Shown here: positions 52,361-60,885 of the stretch, one piece after another
Position numbering within the stretch: position 1 is the stretch's first letter
How the letters are laid out: every line of letters begins with the position of its first letter
Source: Rhizobium sophoriradicis
GTDB taxonomy: Bacteria; Pseudomonadota; Alphaproteobacteria; Rhizobiales; Rhizobiaceae
Assembly (NCBI RefSeq): GCF_003939025.1
Contig: NZ_RQIH01000023.1
Location: 1 to 64,000 of the forward strand
Direction of reading: 5' to 3'
Length of the DNA: 64,000 bases
Program-made: the position numbers and the translations under genes
The notes under the pieces: model-generated
Database searches by the model: none
What the model was told of the DNA's origin: nothing
What the model saw: only the letters and a program-made list of their open reading frames with translations

Positions 52361-53097
52361 TACTTCACCAAAACCGCGCCGTTGGCACAGGCTTCAAGCG
52401 CCTTGCGGTTGAGAATGCGGATCTTGCCCTGCCCCCCGTCGATGATCTTGCCTTCCCGCAGGCGCCGAAGGGATTGATTGACCTTCTCGCGCGACGCCGG
52501 CAGCGTCGCGGCCAGGTCATTTTGGGAGATGATCAGTTCGTCCCCGCTGTTTACAACGTCTTTTCCATAAACAGCCGAAAGCCTCAGCAGTGTGCTGGCT
52601 AGCCTCGACTGCAGGCTCGACGCCGCATTCGAAATGATCCGGAGTTCAAGCTCCGAAATACGCGCCAGCGCCCTGGAAAAAACCTTTTCGCGGAAGGAGG
52701 CATCACTGGCGTATTTGTCGCGCAACAGGCGACCTTCGAAGAAATGCAGCTCGCAGTTGGAGCCGGCTCGGTATTCGAGGCTTACCGTCTGCCTGCGCAG
52801 AACCTCGAGCTCGCCGATCAGGCCTGATTTCGGAATGATCTCGACAATGAATTCCCTGCCGTCGGGCAGCATCGTACTTGCGTTAACCACCCCGGAATGC
52901 ACGCGCGCGAACATATCGATAAGGACGCCGGCCCCGGCAATGACCTCGCCGCGCCGGAAACGCCGGACGCTCGACCGGCAGGAAAGAAATTCATCGTCAA
53001 GCACGATGCGGCTGCCGAGATGACTGCCGCCGCTGGCCGATATCGTCGGCTTACCGATGCCGGCCCTGCGATCTGATGCGTGTGTCACCCCGTCCAT
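52360..53097 (-). CDS. Crp/Fnr-family regulator of the polysaccharide cluster
   Basis: The 245-residue protein has an N-terminal cyclic-nucleotide-binding-like beta domain (RRFRRGEVIAGAGVLIDMFA, then GREFIVEIIPKSGLIGELEV). A dimerisation helix and a C-terminal winged helix follow (SQNDLAATLPASREKVNQSL recognition region). The conserved cNMP phosphate-binding Arg/Ser pattern is not clear, so the ligand is unknown. The ATG at 53097 has GGAG eight bases upstream. It is the first gene of the operon and overlaps the GT gene. An obvious but interrupted paralogue lies at 63.0-63.8 kb. Confidence 0.9.
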   Translation of the reverse strand: MDGVTHASDRRAGIGKPTISASGGSHLGSRIVLDDEFLSCRSSVRRFRRGEVIAGAGVLIDMFARVHSGVVNASTMLPDGREFIVEIIPKSGLIGELEVLRRQTVSLEYRAGSNCELHFFEGRLLRDKYASDASFREKVFSRALARISELELRIISNAASSLQSRLASTLLRLSAVYGKDVVNSGDELIISQNDLAATLPASREKVNQSLRRLREGKIIDGGQGKIRILNRKALEACANGAVLVK

Positions 53098-53570
53098 GCG
53101 CATAACTCCAATACTCGAATAACGACAAAAATGCTGCACCGCACCATTTATATTACCTTAATATCCAAGTCAAATTACATCTCCAATAATCAACGTACAT
53201 ATTGAGATTACAATTAGTCGAAAAAACAAAAATACATCAATATATCGCGTTAAGAACCTCGAGAAGATCAAATAAAGCGCATCTGATTGAAATTTACGCT
53301 CATCGACAAGTCTTGATGATTAAAAAATACCATTAATCCGAATGACGATATCACAAATATAGATGTATCTACGCGCCATAACCACGATTTGGTAGTTTAT
53401 ATCCTGATTTAGAATCAAAATAGTTTGCCAGACGCCACGATCGGGTCTCTCTTCTGCGGTTTCCTAGCATAAAGTATTTATTAAGGATTATGACTTTGGT
53501 AACAGACAACAAGAGTGCGGCGCAGCAAATTTCGAACGGTTGTTAATCGGAAAGTTTTTGGAGACCCCCA
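53098..53570. other. AT-rich divergent promoter region of the polysaccharide cluster
   Basis: About 470 bases with much lower GC than the neighbours separate the Crp-led minus operon from the ExoY-led plus operon. No gene is supported. An imperfect dyad lies at 53300-53319 (TCATC with GATGA arms), and several A/T tracts are present. Promoters for both operons must lie here. Confidence 0.6.
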
Positions 53571-54272
53571 ATGGCATGGGATGCACATAGTTTCGAGGCA
53601 TGGTCGCGTGTCGAACGGTCTGCGAAAGACGGCGACCTCTATGCGTCCCGGCCTCGTACAGCGGGCAGATCGGTCAAGCGCGCACTCGACCTTCAGTTGG
53701 CGATCACCGCCCTGGTCCTGCTTTCCCCGCTTCTGCTGCTCGTCGCAATGATCGTGAAATTCTCCGACCGCGGCCCAGTCTTCTATTCCCATACGCGCAT
53801 CGGCTTCGGCGGAGCGCCGTTCGGATGCCTCAAGTTTCGCACGATGAAGACCGATGCGAGCGCGCAGCTGTCCGAATTGCTGCAAAACAGCGCGGCTGCG
53901 CGCAGCGAATGGGAAGCGACGCGCAAGCTGAAGGATGATCCGAGGATCACCGCCGTCGGCGACATTCTGCGACGGTCGAGCCTCGACGAGCTCCCCCAGT
54001 TGTTCAATGTGCTGCGTGGCGAAATGAGCCTGGTCGGACCGCGGCCGATCACCGCCGAAGAATTGCCGCGCTACGGCGAGCACATCTGGGCCTACATGGC
54101 CGTCCGTCCTGGACTGACCGGTCACTGGCAGACCAGCGGGCGCAACGATGTCAGCTATGAACACCGGGTTTCCCTCGACGTTCACTACCTCAATAACTGG
54201 TCGCTCGGCCGGGACTTGATCATCATCGCCAAGACGATCCCAGCTCTGTTTTCGCAGCGTGGCTCGTACTGA
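53571..54272 (+). CDS. ExoY-type undecaprenyl-phosphate sugar phosphotransferase
   Basis: The 233-residue enzyme starts repeat-unit assembly by moving a sugar-1-phosphate (glucose or galactose) to undecaprenyl phosphate. A membrane segment (about 42-60) precedes the catalytic domain with GFGGAPFGCLKFRTMKTDAS, SSLDELPQLFNVLRGEMSLV and VGPRPI. This is the ExoY/PssA type without the large N-terminal domain of WbaP. The ATG at 53571 has GGAG upstream. It is the first gene of the plus-strand operon. Confidence 0.92.
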   Translation: MAWDAHSFEAWSRVERSAKDGDLYASRPRTAGRSVKRALDLQLAITALVLLSPLLLLVAMIVKFSDRGPVFYSHTRIGFGGAPFGCLKFRTMKTDASAQLSELLQNSAAARSEWEATRKLKDDPRITAVGDILRRSSLDELPQLFNVLRGEMSLVGPRPITAEELPRYGEHIWAYMAVRPGLTGHWQTSGRNDVSYEHRVSLDVHYLNNWSLGRDLIIIAKTIPALFSQRGSY

Positions 54273-54386
54273 GTATCGAAGGAGAAAGCTGCCGAACATG
54301 TCCGTCGGAAGACACGCCCCCTTCGTCCCCTCCAGGCTGCCAGTATCTCGTAACTCCGTAATCTCGCCAGTTTGGATTAGGACGAC

Positions 54387-56153
54387 ATGACCTCAAGCAC
54401 AATCTTCAGCGGTGTTTCCCCGATATCCCTGCCTGCCGCCGCAGCCGCTGGCGGGAACTCGCCGCTGACCCTGCGGGACATGCTGTTTTTTCTTAAAATG
54501 CGCTGGCTATGGATCCTGGCCACGACCTTTGCCTTCCTTGTTATCGCCGGCAGCTACCTTCTCACCGCCGCGCCGACTTATGTTGCCAGCACGCAACTTG
54601 TCATCTTCCCCCAGGTGAACAGCTCCGAAGCTCAAAGAGCCTTCGCGGAAGATGCATTCATCGAAGGGCAGCTGGAGATTGCCAGATCAAGCGATGTCGT
54701 CGACGGAACGGTAAGAGCGCTCGACCTTGATAGCGATCCCGACTTTGTCGATTGGAAACCTTCGCTTCTGGACAAGTCGAAGGACTGGCTTCTGAGAATT
54801 TCTGCTCAAATGGATACGGGGCAGGAAGCGGCAGGCATGAGAGCGAGTGATACCCCATCCAGACCGCGGACGGAGCAGGAACAGCTCCACGACCTGGCAA
54901 TCGCCACCCTACAGAACATGATGGCCTTACGCCGGATCGGGAATTCCACGATCATCGAGATATCAGCTGCAGCGTCGACCCCTCAGAAGGCCGTCGCCAT
55001 CGCTGATACGCTCGCCAGGCAATATATCCAGAAGAATATCGCAATGAAGGCCGATTCCTCCCGCCAATACAGCGACTGGCTGGAGAAATTCGTGAGGGAG
55101 CAACAGCGTGGGCTCGCCGATGCCTCCAGCGCCCTGAACACATTCAACAGCAACCCGCGCGACCAGTTCAAGCTTGCGGAGCTGCAGAGCGCGACCGATG
55201 CCCGCCGCGCCCTTTATGAAAGCACGCTGACCCAGCTTACCGAAGCCAAGCAGCGCATAACCTACCCCGTATCCGACGCCACGATCGTCTCACGGGCCAC
55301 GCTACCTCTTTCAAAGGCGAGGCCGCGCAGCACGCTCATCTTTGCCTTTGCCGGGGCGGTCGGCCTTGGCGTCGGCCTGGCGCTCGCCATGGTAAGGCAC
55401 GCCAGCGACCGCCGGATCGTCCGTCCTCAGCAGATCGCGGATGCCGGCGGAGTGCCCATCGTCACCGTGCTGGCAAGATCGAAGCAGAACCGGAATGGGC
55501 ACTCAGCCGGCGTCCTCGCCGCCGACGCGGGCAGCATGAATACGGCCGCCTATCCAGTTATTCCCGGCATGGCGGAATTGAGCGCAACCGTCGTCGGCCT
55601 TCGGCGCAAACGCCGCGTCGTCATCGGAATCGTCGCCGTCGATACGGGCAGCGGGACATCGACCATTGCATGCCAACTGGCGGTGCTGTCGTCGAAGTCA
55701 GGGGCGCAGACGCTGCTCATCGATGCGGCAGCGCAGAATTCCTCGCTCAGCAAATTGATCGCGCCTCATAGTTCCAAAGGTCTCGTCGATGTTCTCGACA
55801 ATGGCGAACTGATCCAGACGGCGGCGTTGCCCCTCACCCCGACCCTGAAATTCCTTCCACTCGGGAAGGTAGAAGCCGTGACGCCGGCCGTTCGTCTAAG
55901 TTCCCGCCGCACGCAGTTGAGCTTCGCCGACCTGAAAAAGGAATTCGACGCCATATTCGTCGATATTTCCGCCTTCTCGACTTCCCCCGACGCCAATGCG
56001 ATCGCGCCGGAGCTGGATGGCGTCCTCGTCGTCACCTCGCATGGGCGTACTTCGATCGACGATACCGTGCGCGTTATCGAGACCATGCGCAATGTCGGCG
56101 CCGAGATCCTCGGCGCGGTCATCAACCATGCACCGAAGAGAATAGAGTCATGA
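54387..56153 (+). CDS. Wzz/ExoP-type polysaccharide co-polymerase with degenerate kinase domain
   Basis: The 588-residue protein has a Wzz-type N-terminal domain (first helix about 45-65, periplasmic part, second helix about 310-335) and a C-terminal ParA/BY-kinase-like domain (about 400-588). In that domain the Walker A region reads VDTGSGTSTIA (418-428), with Thr424 where the ATP-binding Lys is expected. The following LLIDAA motif is kept, and no C-terminal tyrosine cluster is seen. It probably controls chain length and export without tyrosine-kinase activity. Its stop overlaps the next gene (ATGA). Confidence 0.88.
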   Translation: MTSSTIFSGVSPISLPAAAAAGGNSPLTLRDMLFFLKMRWLWILATTFAFLVIAGSYLLTAAPTYVASTQLVIFPQVNSSEAQRAFAEDAFIEGQLEIARSSDVVDGTVRALDLDSDPDFVDWKPSLLDKSKDWLLRISAQMDTGQEAAGMRASDTPSRPRTEQEQLHDLAIATLQNMMALRRIGNSTIIEISAAASTPQKAVAIADTLARQYIQKNIAMKADSSRQYSDWLEKFVREQQRGLADASSALNTFNSNPRDQFKLAELQSATDARRALYESTLTQLTEAKQRITYPVSDATIVSRATLPLSKARPRSTLIFAFAGAVGLGVGLALAMVRHASDRRIVRPQQIADAGGVPIVTVLARSKQNRNGHSAGVLAADAGSMNTAAYPVIPGMAELSATVVGLRRKRRVVIGIVAVDTGSGTSTIACQLAVLSSKSGAQTLLIDAAAQNSSLSKLIAPHSSKGLVDVLDNGELIQTAALPLTPTLKFLPLGKVEAVTPAVRLSSRRTQLSFADLKKEFDAIFVDISAFSTSPDANAIAPELDGVLVVTSHGRTSIDDTVRVIETMRNVGAEILGAVINHAPKRIES

Positions 56154-57112
56154 TCTCCCCTTCGACAGGAACAGCAGGACAGGGCCGTCCATTGCGAATT
56201 GCCTTGGGGATCGCCTCGGCGGGTCGCCCTTCGATATTGCGGGAGACCATCGATTATCTCACCGGCCTGCCGGACCAGGCGGAACGGCTCATCGTCTGCG
56301 TGCCCGTCATCGAGGATGCGGCCGGGCTTGCCGACCGCCGCGACGTGGACGTCATCGTCGGCAGCCGCGGCCTGACCGCCCAGCGCAATAGGATCATCCA
56401 GGCCGCCGCGGCTGATACGGACGTTCTGATCTTCCTCGATGACGACTTCATTCCCGCCGCGACTTTCCTATCGCGCATGGCGGCCGTCTTTGCAACAAAG
56501 CCGGACGTGGCAATCGCCACCGGCGAGGTGCTGGCCGACGGCGTGCTCGACGGGGGCCTCAGCATGGCGAAGGCCTTGGAGGTTCTCTATACGGCAGGCG
56601 AAGGCGCCGAGCACGTGGCGGATGTCTATAACGCCTATGGATGCAACATGGCGGTTCGCCTTGCGCCCGTCGTCGAGCACGCCCTGACCTTCGACGAGCA
56701 GTTGCCGCTTTACGGCTGGCTCGAAGATGTCGATTTCAGCAGGTCCGTCGCCCGCCACGGCCGGTCCGTCTATGTCGAAGGCGCCCGCGGCGTGCATCTC
56801 GGCGTCAGATCCGGACGCCAGCCCGGCCGAAGGCTCGGCTATTCGCAGGTCGCCAATCCTGTCTACCTGATCCGCAAGGGCACGATGTCGAAAGGCCGTG
56901 CAATCGCGCAGATCGGCCGCAATATCCTGGCTAATATGTCGGGCATCCTGTTGAAGGACCGGCTGATCGATCGGTGGGGACGTTTGAACGGCAATTTGCT
57001 GGCGCTGACCGATCTTGTCGTCGGTCGTGCCTCTCCGTCCCGCATTCTCGAATTCGGCACTTCCTCGCCGCACGAAATGCCTTCACCGTCGATCGCAACG
57101 GAGCGGAGATAG
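56150..57112 (+). CDS. GT2-family glycosyltransferase
   Basis: The 320-residue GT-A enzyme has IALGIASAGRPSILRETIDY at the start of the nucleotide-binding fold. The metal/sugar site DDDF lies in LIFLDDDFIPAA, and the catalytic region is YGWLEDVDFSRSVARHG. It is translationally coupled to the co-polymerase gene and 4 bp upstream of the exoF-like gene. The sugar it adds is not readable. Confidence 0.9.
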   Translation: MISPSTGTAGQGRPLRIALGIASAGRPSILRETIDYLTGLPDQAERLIVCVPVIEDAAGLADRRDVDVIVGSRGLTAQRNRIIQAAAADTDVLIFLDDDFIPAATFLSRMAAVFATKPDVAIATGEVLADGVLDGGLSMAKALEVLYTAGEGAEHVADVYNAYGCNMAVRLAPVVEHALTFDEQLPLYGWLEDVDFSRSVARHGRSVYVEGARGVHLGVRSGRQPGRRLGYSQVANPVYLIRKGTMSKGRAIAQIGRNILANMSGILLKDRLIDRWGRLNGNLLALTDLVVGRASPSRILEFGTSSPHEMPSPSIATERR

Positions 57113-57116
57113 ACCA

Positions 57117-58496
57117 ATGCAGCTAGCATCCCTGTTCCATCGACTCGTTTCCGCGACACTCGCCTTGCTGCCATTCGCCTGCCTGACCGGCTGGAGCGTC
57201 GCCCATGCGCAAACATTCACTCTCGTGCCGGAAGACAAGGTCAGGCTGCGCGTCGTCGAATGGCGGTCGTCGGATTCCCGCTATGCCAGCTGGGAGGCCC
57301 TCGATGGCGTCTATACCATCGACGATGCCGGCAACCTGTCGATCCCGATCGCTGGCCACCTGCAGGCGAATGGAAAGACGACCGAGCAGCTTGCCGATGC
57401 CATTGCCAGCGCGCTGGCCGAAAAATCCGCACTTCCGGGCAAGCCGTATATCGCCCTGGAGATTGCCGAGCACGCACCGATTTTCGTGACCGGAACCGTG
57501 CAAACCCCCGGCCGCTATCCGTTTGAACCCAACATGACGGTGATGAAGGCCGTCAGCATCGCCGGCGGCTTCCTCAGAGAACGCGAGGACAACACCTATT
57601 TCGAGCGCGACCGGATCCAGGCTGCCGGCGCCTACCGGACGGCCGTTATCAACCGGCGCGATCTCCTGATGCGACAGGCGCGGCTGCGCGCCGAGATCGC
57701 CGGCCAACAGAGTTTCGAGATCCCCGACGAACTGGTGGGAACGCCCGACGTCGACAAGTTGAAGGCACAGGAATTGAACCTAATGCGGTTGCGGCGCGTC
57801 GATATCGACAGCCGGATCGAAGCGGCGAATGACCTGACCCGCCTCTATGGCCAACAGGTCGAATCGCTCACGGCCAAGATCAGTTCGCAAAAACGGCAGA
57901 TCGACCTTGCCCAGAAGGAACTGGACAATGTCAACAGCCTGGTGAGCAAAGGCCTCGTCAGCAATTCCCGCCAGGTCTCTGTCGACCGCTGGGTGGCGGA
58001 TGCGCAAGGCACCTTGATCGATCTCGAAGTCGCCCTGACCACGGCTCGCCAAGGCCTCAGCGAAGCCGACCGTTCCAAGATCAACATCGTCAACAGGCAG
58101 AACAGCGAAAACCAAGACCTGCTGAACCAGGTCAATCTCGCGATCGGCAGGGCGGCGATCGATATCCAGGTAGCCCAGCTCCTCGGCGAACAGGCCGGCT
58201 ACGACGCTCAGCTCGCCCAGATCAACACGGACGCGCCGGGGCTCGGCCGGGCAAAAAAGAACTACAGGATCGTGCGTCGCAATGATGACGGAACCTCCCA
58301 CGACATCGTGGCGGACGAGCAAACCGCATTGCTACCGCATGACCTCGTCGAGGTCGGTCTGGACACGGCCCCTCAAGCGCCATCCTCATCGCCGCAGACA
58401 GCACCGCAGAAACAGAGCTTGACGGTCCCGTCATCCGATGTGGCCCGAGACAATCGCTCCGCTCCCGGCTGGATATCCCAGACCGGATCGAATTAG
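57117..58496 (+). CDS. ExoF-type polysaccharide export protein (SLBB/Wza-like)
   Basis: The 459-residue periplasmic protein has a signal peptide (SATLALLPFACLTGWSVAHA, cleavage near 32). The polysaccharide export domain begins FTLVPEDKVRLRVVEWRSSD. An SLBB-like segment follows (PIFVTGTVQTPGRYPFEPNM), then a long helical coiled-coil part (about 190-370). There is no lipobox cysteine, so it is ExoF-like rather than Wza-like. The ATG at 57117 has GGAG-like bases upstream. The stop TAG runs into the AGGAGG of the small frame at 58506. Confidence 0.9.
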   Translation: MQLASLFHRLVSATLALLPFACLTGWSVAHAQTFTLVPEDKVRLRVVEWRSSDSRYASWEALDGVYTIDDAGNLSIPIAGHLQANGKTTEQLADAIASALAEKSALPGKPYIALEIAEHAPIFVTGTVQTPGRYPFEPNMTVMKAVSIAGGFLREREDNTYFERDRIQAAGAYRTAVINRRDLLMRQARLRAEIAGQQSFEIPDELVGTPDVDKLKAQELNLMRLRRVDIDSRIEAANDLTRLYGQQVESLTAKISSQKRQIDLAQKELDNVNSLVSKGLVSNSRQVSVDRWVADAQGTLIDLEVALTTARQGLSEADRSKINIVNRQNSENQDLLNQVNLAIGRAAIDIQVAQLLGEQAGYDAQLAQINTDAPGLGRAKKNYRIVRRNDDGTSHDIVADEQTALLPHDLVEVGLDTAPQAPSSSPQTAPQKQSLTVPSSDVARDNRSAPGWISQTGSN

Positions 58497-58505
58497 GAGG
58501 CGATT

Positions 58506-58619
58506 GTGATCATCGACGACAGCCGGCGGGCTTTCGCCTCGCACATCCTGCCGAAAGCTGGATGCGACTTTTCGGCAAATGCCAGGCCTCGGCCGCTCAT
58601 TCTTCTGCTTGGGATCTGA
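58506..58619 (+). CDS. Possible 37-residue small protein between exoF-like and polymerase genes
   Basis: A GTG at 58506 is preceded by a perfect AGGAGG four bases upstream. It opens a 37-codon frame beginning (M)IIDDSRRAFASHILPKAG and ending PRPLILLLGI, with a TGA four bases before the polymerase ATG at 58623. It may be a small protein or a leader that couples translation. The spacing is a little short, and nothing else supports it. Confidence 0.35.
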   Translation: MIIDDSRRAFASHILPKAGCDFSANARPRPLILLLGI

Positions 58620-58622
58620 AGC

Positions 58623-60092
58623 ATGTCGATAGATCCGATCGGTTTCGTGGTTCTGCTGCTTGGCGCGCTCAGCATGCTGAACGGCGCGCGTTTTGCCGTC
58701 ACCGCCCTTTGCCTTTCGACGCTGCTCGGTGCCGCAGCGGCTCTGCAGTTGCCGGCGCTCGGCGGCAGCAGCATCCAGCCGAGCCATCTTCTGGTGCTCT
58801 TTCTGGTCATGACGGTCTTGCTGCGCCCGGTTCAGATGCAAGCGACGCTCGCCAGCATCGCCTATCCCGGCCCCGGCTTCTGGTTTGCCTGCTACATCCT
58901 GTTCTCCGTGGTGTCGTCCTTCTTCCTGCCCCGTATTTTTGCCGGCGCGACCCTCGTTTACTCCTCCGCCAGAGACCCCTCGGGGATGATGTCGACGGTA
59001 GCGGCTCCACTGGCTCCGGGTTCATCCAATATCAGCCAGTCCGTCTATCTTCTCGGCGACCTCGCCTGCTTCGCCGTCGTCGCCGGACTTGCCCGGTTGG
59101 GATATGGCCGGTTCATCGCGCGGCAGCTGATCGTCGCATCGATAGCGTGTTTTGCCTTCGCGCTGATCGACCTCGCAACGTTCCAGATCGGCCAGGCCCA
59201 GCTGCTCGATATCATCAGGAATGCGAATTATACGATGCACACGGCCGAGACTATCCACGGTTTCAAGCGCATCGTCGGCCCCTTTCCCGAAGCAAGTGCT
59301 TATGGCGCCGTTGCATTGGCCTATTTCGCCTTCACACTCATGTTATGGCTGGAGCGCGTCCAAAGCCGCATGACTGGGTTGGCAACTCTTCTGATCGGCC
59401 CGACCATCGTGCTCTGCACCTCGACAACCGCCTATGTCGCGGGCGTCTTTCTTGTCTGCATGTTCGTGTTGTTCTGCCTGAAACGACTGATCGGCGGTTC
59501 CGCCACGACCCCGCACGTGACTTTCCTTGCGATCACGCTGTTTTTCATCCCCTGCGCCATCACCGCGCTCAGCCTTGTCCCCGATGCGTGGAATTCCATC
59601 GCCGGTCTCCTGACCACCACCGTATCGGACAAACTGCAATCGCAGTCCGGCGAAGAGCGCACCGCCTGGAACACCCTGGCATTGATCGCATTTGTCGATA
59701 CCGCCACTTTCGGCGCCGGACTGGGCACGGTTCGAGCTTCCAGCTTCATCGCGGCGTTGCTGTCCAATGTCGGATTGACCGGCACCGCGCTGTTCGCCGT
59801 CTTCGTGTACAGTCTGATGAGGGCAGCCGGCCGGCACAAATCCGGCGACCGGCAAACCCACGCGATCGGAACCGCCGCCGTAATGGCATCCATCGCACAG
59901 ATCGGCTCCGCAGCGATATCAGGAAGCGGCACGGATCTCGGCTTACTGTTCAGCACTTCGGCGGGGCTGGCCGCGGGCTGCCTGGCCGAAGCTTATGTGC
60001 CGCGGCATCGGGCGCCCTCATCGCCTGCGAACCGGCGTCCTATAGAGGCATCGGCATCTCCTTTGAGAGCGCCGATGTTTTTAACGCCATGA
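58623..60092 (+). CDS. Wzy/ExoQ-like polysaccharide polymerase
   Basis: The 489-residue inner-membrane protein has about 11-12 helices. A large loop with SSARDPSGMMSTVAAPLAPG lies near residue 125, and a GFKRIVGPFPEASAYGAVAL segment resembles O-antigen ligase/polymerase proteins. It is predicted to polymerise lipid-linked repeat units in the periplasm, the step otherwise missing from this cluster. The assignment rests on topology and context, because polymerases have little sequence identity. Confidence 0.75.
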   Translation: MSIDPIGFVVLLLGALSMLNGARFAVTALCLSTLLGAAAALQLPALGGSSIQPSHLLVLFLVMTVLLRPVQMQATLASIAYPGPGFWFACYILFSVVSSFFLPRIFAGATLVYSSARDPSGMMSTVAAPLAPGSSNISQSVYLLGDLACFAVVAGLARLGYGRFIARQLIVASIACFAFALIDLATFQIGQAQLLDIIRNANYTMHTAETIHGFKRIVGPFPEASAYGAVALAYFAFTLMLWLERVQSRMTGLATLLIGPTIVLCTSTTAYVAGVFLVCMFVLFCLKRLIGGSATTPHVTFLAITLFFIPCAITALSLVPDAWNSIAGLLTTTVSDKLQSQSGEERTAWNTLALIAFVDTATFGAGLGTVRASSFIAALLSNVGLTGTALFAVFVYSLMRAAGRHKSGDRQTHAIGTAAVMASIAQIGSAAISGSGTDLGLLFSTSAGLAAGCLAEAYVPRHRAPSSPANRRPIEASASPLRAPMFLTP

Positions 60093-60280
60093 CGCCCGCT
60101 CGGGACTTTCGCGATTGCGCCGAATGGCGGCCTGGCGCAGCCGGACACGGGCGAACACAGGTTCGGGGCCGCTCGGCGACGCCGCACCCTCCAGGGATTC
60201 CCGGTGAAATCAGGCTGCCGTTCGCAAGCGATCCCAAACCACGATCCAGGGAGGGATATGCCGCTGCTTCCGTCCCAATA

Positions 60281-60577
60281 TCAGCTCTGCTGACGCTCGC
60301 TGGCGGCAGAGACACTGTCGGGGGAATTGCTCTGCCGCAGTCTGGCATTGCGCCGCAGGACACCCGACAGGAAGACGCCCGACAGATAGCCAATCTCCAT
60401 CAGCACGAGGATCGCGATACCGGATCCGATCGCCGCTACACTGGAGGACTCATCCACGAAGGCCACGCCGCCGAAGCCGATTGCCACAAGCAATGCGAAG
60501 ATTGCGAAAGCCCAAGCGCGGATGCAAGCACCGGCAGCTATCGAAATCACGGCGGCGATGAGCGCGGTAATCAGCAT
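60281..60577 (-). CDS. Small membrane protein resembling SyrA/ExoX exopolysaccharide regulators
   Basis: The 98-residue protein has two or three helices: MLITALIAAVISIAAGACIR, WAFAIFALLVAIGFGGVAF and a third ending AILVLMEIGYLSGVFLSGVL. The IGYxxGV pattern in the last helix and the size recall the SyrA/ExoX family of rhizobial exopolysaccharide modulators. It lies inside the polysaccharide cluster on the opposite strand, between the polymerase and GT8 genes. The family assignment is tentative. Confidence 0.6.
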   Translation of the reverse strand: MLITALIAAVISIAAGACIRAWAFAIFALLVAIGFGGVAFVDESSSVAAIGSGIAILVLMEIGYLSGVFLSGVLRRNARLRQSNSPDSVSAASERQQS

Positions 60578-60819
60578 TCAAATACCTTTTCTCGCTGCGG
60601 CCCGACATGCGCCCCGGCCCCCATTGTCGTGCCGGGGGAGAAGATATCCAAACGCAGCGTCGTCGCAGGCAGGGCATTCTTCATGGTGAATATCTCAACA
60701 ATGAAACACACGAAAACCGCCAGCAGCCGGACGCCGACCAGCCAACGACCGAGGCTGTGTCGCGGCAATATATACCGGACCGGGCTTTCATACGACAGCC
60801 CCTTCCGCTCAATCAACAA
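60571..60819 (-). CDS. Possible small membrane protein coupled to the SyrA/ExoX-like gene
   Basis: An 82-codon frame starts at a TTG with GAGGG upstream. It has one hydrophobic stretch (WLVGVRLLAVFVCFIVEIFT) and ends in a TGA that overlaps the ATG at 60577. The third codon positions are GC-rich, as in real genes here. No family is recognised, and a chance frame in a promoter region is a real possibility. Confidence 0.35.
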   Translation of the reverse strand: MLIERKGLSYESPVRYILPRHSLGRWLVGVRLLAVFVCFIVEIFTMKNALPATTLRLDIFSPGTTMGAGAHVGPQREKVFEC

Positions 60820-60885
60820 CTGTTCCCTCGACTTGGAGGGCGACAGCGATTCTGTGCTGTTAAAAACGATCGGAAAGGTGAAGAC
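60578..60885. other. Region between SyrA/ExoX-like and GT8 genes
   Basis: These 308 bases separate the minus-strand small membrane gene from the plus-strand GT8 gene. Apart from the possible small frame at 60571-60819, I see no gene. The GT8 promoter and its GGAAAGG ribosome site (about 60871-60877) lie at the right end. Confidence 0.5.

Noticed and set aside
53300..53319. Imperfect TCATC/GATGA dyad as a Crp/Fnr box
   Set aside because: It lacks the TTGAT-N4-ATCAA layout and the match is short, so I only mention it within the promoter region.
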